Source: Chinchilla lanigera (taxonomy: Eukaryota; Chordata; Mammalia; Rodentia; Chinchillidae). From it: a stretch of DNA of 64,000 nt. Under the pieces are notes generated by a model. The model was not told the DNA's origin and did not search any database. It was given only the letters and a program-made list of their open reading frames with translations. The stretch's first letter is position 1. Every line of letters starts with the position of its first letter. A program made the translations under genes and the position numbers. Shown piece by piece: positions 57,615 to 64,000 of this stretch. The stretch covers positions 9,416,865-9,480,864 of the forward strand of contig NW_004955473.1 in the NCBI RefSeq assembly GCF_000276665.1, given 5' to 3'.

Positions 57615-58084
57615 TAATTATAAAACTGGTGAGGGATACAGATAGTTGAGGATGTTATGCATGGGCAGTGACAGTGAATTCTTGCATAATGCTCAATTTA
57701 CTATGAACCTAAAGCTACTCTAAAATTAAAATTATTAACTTTTTAATGTAAGAAAAGTCACTGCTAATGAATTCTTGAATATTGTTCCCAGATTATAATA
57801 TGGTAACCTTAAGTAAAAATAAAAATATATTTCTTCAAGCAATGCAGAGTTCCCTTATGTTCTACCAACCAAGGAAAGAAGCTCACTAATGTTGCAGTAT
57901 TTTCAGAGCATGTGGAGTGTTTCTATTTTCCTTCAGAAGGCTGTGGAAAATTACTTCTCGAGTCTGAGATAAACATATCTGTAATGATTTGGATTCAAAA
58001 ATTAGAGAAGAATATTTGGGGGGGTAATTTCATATAAACTGTTTCAGTGTACCATTTAATAAATTCAGGCTCTAGAAAAGGATT
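57615..58084. other. No feature recognised
   Basis: AT-rich; nothing supportable. Confidence 0.55.
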
Positions 58085-58225
58085 TATATTCAAATCCATG
58101 TTCTGCTGTATAAACTTAGACAAACAGGGAAAATAATATGTAGTGCCTCTCATGAAATTATGAGAATCAGATGGGAATTTATTATAGTCAATAACTATAA
58201 GGACATGAAAATAAACTGTAAAATA
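58085..58225 (+). repeat. MIR-like
   Basis: CAAATCCATGTTCTGCTGTA, ACTTAGACAAACAGGG and ATGAGAATCAGATGGGAA; weak MIR. Confidence 0.45.
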
Positions 58226-58494
58226 TGTATCTTATAGCAAGCTTATAAAAGTTAATTTATATTAACAGTGACAATATTTTAAATTGTGAATATTATATGA
58301 CCAAAGGAGAATTTGGTCCACATAGATTTCATATTGTTTCTTTATGACAAGAATTGTAGTACAATTTTATGCAATATTTCCCAGTAAGAAACCTTGTCTT
58401 ATAATAAGTTTGTGGTTATATTTTTCCTCAAAAATCCACTTTGTAGCAAGCTGTTCATTTGCATCTAACAATATTTCCTTGATGTACATGCATT

Positions 58495-58985
58495 TATCTA
58501 CACTGTATTATAGATGACCACAAAATTTAACAGTTTAAAACAATAAAAATTTATTATTTCGCAGTTGTTTTTAGAAATACAGAAACAGATTAGTATGGTA
58601 GTTTTGGCTCAAGATCTCTCATGAGGTTGAAGTCAAGCTGTCAGTAAGGGCTGTAGTCTCTGAAGACTTCATGGGAGCTTGAAGGAACCACTTCTAATCT
58701 AATTCATGTAGATTTTGGCAAAAGGCTTGGTTGATCACAATATGGACTGTGCCATAGGTCTGCTCATGAAATGCTTCCCACAAAAGTGAGTGAGTAATCT
58801 AAGAAACAGGGAGATCAGGTAAGAACACCTTCAGTAAGGAAGTCACATTTACTTTTAATCATCACATTTATTCACCATTGGTTACACAGGCCAACACTTT
58901 GGGGAAAGTGCTACATCAGTGTGAGAATACCAGGAGATGGGCATCACTGGGGATCTTCCTGGCAAGTGGCCTTAATAATTACTGA
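58495..58985. repeat. Unclassified ancient interspersed repeat
   Basis: TTAAAACAATAAAAATTTAT, then TCAAGCTGTCAGTAAGGGCT and CTTCCCACAAAAGTG resemble a widespread mammalian repeat. I cannot name the family safely. Confidence 0.35.
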
Positions 58986-59737
58986 CTGTGAATTTACATG
59001 CATTGGTTTCTAGGTTCTCTCATTACTTGCCCAGATTTTATCCTAATATTTTAACCATATGACAACAATTAGACTAATATACATTTCTATTGCAACAAAT
59101 TCTTAATGATAATGCAAAATACAGCATGTGTCTCAAACGTATGCAAGTGTATGCAGCTTTCTTTCTCAAATAAAATCCAATGTATTAAGACATGATCCCA
59201 TGAAGACTTCACAAATTATTGTTGTGCTCTTATTCTTGGGTTAGCCAATAATTATTTAACATTTTAAAATGTTATTCTCATTATTAAATCATCATAATGA
59301 ACAAATGGAAACTGACACCTAGCTTCCCATAATGAGATTCTGCTTATGGAATCATAAATGAATCAACCAAATTAGGTTTAAACTGCCAATTTTGTGCCTG
59401 ATGAATATGCTTGTGTGATGTGTCTATGCATGTGTGTATGTACCACAGTAATTACCTCATTTAAATATTCTCATTAAATTTTATTTTTACAACATCTTAG
59501 GGGCTTATCACAGTTTCTTGCATATAATAATAGCATATTAAATAATGTTGCATTTAATCTAGGGGAAGAAAACAAAGATACTGATATGTATCATGAAATA
59601 AAGAAGAATGTATTTTGTGCCTACTGGAGGGTAGCATGACACACAGTTCAATAGTTTTCAAGCATCTATATACAGGAGAACTTATTTAAGGATCCTAGGT
59701 CCCAGACTGAGATTAGCATTAATATGGTCATCCAATC
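58986..59737. other. No feature recognised
   Basis: AT-rich; nothing supportable. Confidence 0.55.
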
Positions 59738-60191
59738 TGTATTATGACCAGTATCTAGATGTCCCTCAGAGGCCTCATGCACTCATAAGTGGCACTTTTC
59801 AGAGCTTGCTGGGTCTAAGACAAGTGATACTGGGATTAAGTGTATGTAGTAATAAATTAGCCCACTGACTGGGTTTAGCATAGTTCTGGGTATGGATAAC
59901 AGAAGCCTTACCCTCGGTGTGGGTGGCTTCAATCAGTAAGCTTGTGGCTCAGATGAAATATAAAGAGAGAAAGGGAAGTCTGCCAGCTCTTGTTAATTGT
60001 TGCTGCTGTCTTTTGCCTGCCACACCATGGACTATTTCTCCTCTGGAATGCCCCTCTGCCATGCTGCCTTGCCTTGGAGCCAACAGATTATAGACTGATA
60101 ACTCTACACACTATGAGCTAAAATAAACCTTTCCACCTTACCTTCAGTGTTGAATATTTCATCTAAACAATGATAAAGTTAACTAAGACCA
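59738..60191 (+). mobile_element. MaLR solo LTR
   Basis: TGTATTATGACCAG start, CCATGGACTATTTCTCCTCT, AGCTAAAATAAACCTTTC and TAACTAAGACCA end. No clear target duplication. Confidence 0.78.
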
Positions 60192-60367
60192 CTTGCAAAC
60201 ACATGTTCACAGTGGCAAATTTCACTACAGAGAAAAGTAGAAGCAACTCTGTATCCATATATCTGTACAATTGAATATTATTGAATTATAATGAAGTATT
60301 GATTCTTATAACATGGATGAATCACGAAAACATTTTATCATTTGTAAAAAATCAAACACAAAGGACT

Positions 60368-60799
60368 GTGTAAAAGCCCCACCGCAGACATCAAAGGTTG
60401 TAGTTTAATTCCCAGTTCCCACCCCTGCTGTGCGGTTAGATTTTCATGTTTACCATTTCTGGAATGTACGGTTGTAAACACCCTGCCCTTCCTGGACTCC
60501 CAAAATGTATTGTTCTTCTCGTGAATGCTCTACCCCTCCCGGAATGCACTGTTCCTGCCATAAAAAATCCCCTCATTGTTACAGATGTGACATGTGTTTG
60601 CCAAACAGGCTGCGGTTTTAGACTATAAAAACTGCTCTCGTCCCTGGATCGGGACTGGTCTGATCCTTCCCTGCGTGGAGGCTCTCAGTCAGTCCCTGGC
60701 CAGGAATAAAGGCTCTTCCTAAACTCCAATTGGCGGTCCATGCATCTTAGTGTTTGTCAGTCGGTACCATTTGGTTCGTTTCTGGTTGCGAACAGAACA
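60368..60799 (+). mobile_element. Solo LTR, class I ERV-like
   Basis: About 432 bp between two GACT copies (60364-60367 and 60800-60803); a 4-bp duplication is usual for gammaretrovirus-like elements. A TATA-like CTATAAAAAC lies near 60623 and a poly(A) signal in GGAATAAAG near 60704, so it is in the plus orientation. The right end is ACA and the left end starts GTG, one base off the usual TG. No internal coding region is present. Confidence 0.72.
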
Positions 60800-61037
60800 G
60801 ACTACATACTATATGATTCTAAAAGGATGTGAAATATCTATCCTAAGTACATGTGATAATAAACAAAAATCATAGTAATCAAAAGTGGATTGATAGTTGC
60901 CAGGGAATGGAGGATGAGAGATTGAGGAGTTGCAGCTAACAGATATGGAAAACCTTTAGGAAATGAAAATACTCTAGAATTAGATAACAATGATAAATGT
61001 AAAACTTTGTTAATATGTTTAAACCACTGAATTGTAT

Positions 61038-61435
61038 TATCTGGGACCTGGCCAAATCCCCAACTGCCTGAATGAGGGGGTGCGGTGAAGAATGAAGAAA
61101 AACTCTATACAAATTTGGTGATTTATAGAAAGAGGGCTATGATGTCAGTCAGTCTCCCAGGATGGGAAAAGACAAAAGACCTCTTCTTTCAGCCCACTTT
61201 TATTTTTTCCAGCAAGAAATGGGGGAAGGGGTTTTTTTCCTGGACTAGGAGATGTGGAATGAGGAACAAGTTTAGCATCACAAAAGAAACAATTTAAGAT
61301 CCATTCCCACACCTAGGTACTTACCCTCCCTATATTGTCCTCAGCAGACCTCAGCCTGCCTTGTGAGCACCATAGCATCACAGATTATTAATTCCTCTCA
61401 AATTTAGCTTGAATTTATAATTTGTGGCCTCCAAT
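61038..61435. mobile_element. Second insertion in the old LINE-1, probably LTR-like
   Basis: A 398-bp block between two ATTGTAT copies (61031-61037 and 61436-61442) interrupts L1 sequence that resumes correctly. It contains a TTTTATTTTTT run that would be a poly(A)-signal region on the minus strand. The ends do not show a clean TG/CA, so the class is uncertain. Confidence 0.55.
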
Positions 61436-61705
61436 ATTGTATACTTTAAATGGTAAATTTTAGGATATGTGAATTACATTTCAATAAAACTTTCATTAAA
61501 ACAATTTAATAAAATTCAGTTCTACTTGAGTATGCTACATGGAAATTAATAAAACATTTTAAATATTACAATAGGTACTTTAGAATATAATGTAAATCTT
61601 TGTTGTTGTGCCTTGAGGAAAAGAATTTTCTTATATGGGAGCAGCTGCCATCAAAACGTTCCCTCTTTTTCCACATTTTATTAGTTGTTTCATTGCAAGT
61701 GGTCT

Positions 61706-61771
61706 CAACAAGAACAAGAACAAGAACAGGCACAGGTACAGTCACTGTCACAAGCACAAGCACAAGCACAA
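61706..61771. repeat. Hexanucleotide tandem repeat, 11 units
   Basis: Eleven six-base units whose sequence drifts along the array: CAACAA, GAACAA (x2), GAACAG, GCACAG, GTACAG, TCACTG, TCACAA, GCACAA (x3). Confidence 0.85.
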
Positions 61772-61854
61772 CAGTGGTTGAAATACTGGCATTTCATTAT
61801 ATTTCACCACTAGAAAACTCAGGATATCCCACAGATGATTTTGGAGTTCAGTGA

Positions 61855-64000
61855 TATTGTTATAGGCAGCTGAGTTAGATACAAATACTATAGGCAGTCA
61901 GACACGGTCAGGCCCTACAAGGAGCCAGCATGAAAGATATGTATTTGCTGTGGGCCAGACCTCAAGACAAAGGTCTAAACAAATGCACCCACATACCTTC
62001 CAGGGATGGACATCAGGGATTGATATTTTAAATAGGTACCAACCTTGACGAGTTCTTGACCCAACTCCTTACAGGAAAAGCCCCTGTTCTGTATTCATGC
62101 CTGCTTCCTATGTGACTCCCTTCCCCATTTGATCCCAACTTAATCAATTTTGCCTGAACAGTTCTTACTGGCTGACCATAGTTTTATCTATTTTCCCCTA
62201 CCTTCCACCTCACCTCATGGTTTTGCTCTATACAAGTCCCTAGAAAAGACAGAGTCTTGGGCAATCCACTTGGGCCCCTTCAGTCCCTCTCTTGGACAGA
62301 AGCTTTCATTTCTTTCCCTCAATAAATATATTCTGCTCTTAACCTCCATTGTTCCTAAAATTCATTCTTCAATTTTAGAGAACATGAACTCTTCCCAGAT
62401 ATTGTTCAGGTTGGGAGTTTTTATTTTCCTGTATCAGTATCACAGTACTACTGGTGGGTTGGTTAACACTTCTATTCACTGGACCATTCTACATACTTAT
62501 ACCAATATCTAAAAAAGATGGGAGGTATAAAGGAATTTTTACTTATAATATTACTCAATATTTTTCTAAGAGGAACACCTTTCTCAAAAATCACCATTAA
62601 ATTCTAGTTATATTTCATTTGCTAGAATTAGGCAACATATCCATACCTAGCACAATCAATAGGAAAGCAAAAAGGCAACTCAGAACAATCACAATTCTTT
62701 TATTGGAGCTAGAATTAAAATAAACAGCACTAGCAAACAAGTGGGAAATTCCTCCCACAAAGTAGCCAAGATCATTTGCCACAATTCTGTTGGTCTTAGG
62801 CTTAATCATTCTTAATAGCTCTGAATACAGTACTGATTTCTGCCCTATTATAGAAAATTTCATACTCTTGGAGAAAAAAAATTCAAAATACATGCAGCCA
62901 AATCATCTCTACAAATATTGCTTAAGTGTTAAAGAATGAAACTAATTTCTTTTCATAAATGACTGGTAATTTTCCACCACTCTTCTAATTTTTCTTGATA
63001 TTATCTCACCATAAAATAGTCTCTAAAAAAGGACAAATCTGGATTTTTGTAAGGACTGAATTTATACAATATTGAGAGCTCTACTTAAGAAAAAAATACA
63101 ATTAGGGTTAGACTCAAAAATGAATATTTAGATTAGAAAATCCATCACAACAGATTCAGTATATTGAAAAGCTAACAAATGAAAAAAACATCATAAAATC
63201 AAGAAAAAGAAACTGTTACTTAACTTCATGACCTTTATCTATTCAGTTTTTGGAGAATTACTACTGTTGATCACCTCTTCATATGATGGTGATTTTGTAA
63301 ATTTTAGAAGAAATAAAAAGATAATTTTTTCTTTCCTTCAAATGTTTGGTAAAAAGCAGTTCCCTTCCTGTCATTGTTAATAAATAAGCAAAAAGTATGT
63401 TACTACATGCAAACATACTCAGTGTTTATAATGTGGCTATTGAACTGTGCCTCATGATTACAGAAACCTAGCTACATTACATTTTGTATGATTTCCAAAA
63501 AAGGAAAAAAAAGACATGGTCTTATAATAATTATAGTATCTACTGTGCTCCTAACAGTAGCAAATATTTGACTAGACTAATGAGAACCTATTCCCTTATT
63601 TGTAATTTTATATATTTAATAATTGAAAAACTTATGCATAGAAAAGCTTTTGACTTCATGCATTTCATATCTTGCTTCTAAACTCCTTTCGTATTTTTAG
63701 TATAGGAAGCTGTAGGTATTTGTATCACAACATGATTCCAGCTTTGCATCTATCTACATGTTGTAGGCACAACAGATGGTCAGAATAAACCTGTAATCTA
63801 TTGTAAGGCAACCCATGAAATTGAAAATGACTTTATCACATAAATATTTCCTATTATAAAGTAGATCATCTCCAACTCTACTTCCCCTTAGTTACATCCC
63901 TAACATGCCTTTGGCCATGTCAGTTTGTTAGGCAAAGAGCCGTGGGGAGACCATGAAAAATACATGGATAAAAATATCCGAATATACAAATTTTGCAAAA
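61855..64000. other. No feature recognised
   Basis: AT-rich. A 120-codon plus frame (62150-62512) and a 92-codon minus frame (62615-62893) show no recognisable domain. Confidence 0.5.

Larger units (their letters stand above)
60195..61500 (+). mobile_element. Old LINE-1 3' end split by two insertions
   Basis: Three pieces (to 60367, 60800-61037, 61436-61500) read in order as an old L1 3' end: ATATTATTGAATTATAATG, ACTACATACTATATGATTC, AGTGGATTGATAGTTGCCAG, then ACTTTAAATGGTAAATTTTA and a TTCAATAAAA end. Confidence 0.8.

Noticed and set aside
61600..61854. A Thr-rich repeat protein
   Set aside because: It is only the translation of the hexamer array plus flanks.

Overview
This is a 64 kb, AT-rich, repeat-dense piece of a mammalian nuclear genome. 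The repeats point to a rodent. Sixteen or more tRNA-Ala-like ID SINEs, B1-type 7SL-derived SINEs, MaLR LTRs and LINE-1 fragments are present on both strands. The ID copies have an unusual 3' signature (CCGGTACCGG followed by GAGAAAAACC) that I cannot tie to a named species. A non-muroid rodent is plausible, but this is inference.

The only clear protein-coding gene is a TEX13-family gene on the minus strand (9759-11462, 567 codons, uninterrupted). It has an N-terminal TEX13 domain, a proline-rich stretch, seven 21-residue tandem repeats and an intact C-terminal RanBP2-type zinc finger. TEX13 genes are X-linked and testis-expressed in mammals, so the window is probably from the X chromosome. 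Its upstream side (11463-11780) is CpG-richer and holds an exact 16-bp tandem repeat, a CTCF-like site and a divergent ORF. Good splice-site and poly(A)-like signals lie downstream of its stop codon.

Layout: 1-3.6 kb, L1 3' ends, antisense MaLR LTR, MIR, sense MaLR LTR, B1. 3.6-9 kb, B1 and ID elements, including an ID/B1 composite. 9-12 kb, the TEX13 locus. 12-28 kb, SINEs, an L1 stub with an 18-bp target duplication, a Tigger-like transposon and old MIR/L2. 28.4-30.7 kb, an antisense MaLR element with both LTRs and internal region. 31-46 kb, L1 fragments, including a nested L1-in-L1 and a U2 snRNA retro-fragment, plus a MaLR solo LTR. 46.8-54.7 kb, two directly repeated LTR-like copies about 6.6 kb apart, several IDs and a 100-N assembly gap. 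54.7-55.5 kb, a broken HNRNPA1 processed pseudogene. 55.8-61.5 kb, L1 fragments, two more MaLR LTRs, and an old L1 split by two later insertions. 61.5-64 kb, mostly anonymous AT-rich DNA.

I saw no new protein system. The most useful observations are the layered retrotransposition history (ID subfamily succession, tail-less U2 copy, nested insertions) and the structure of the TEX13 locus.
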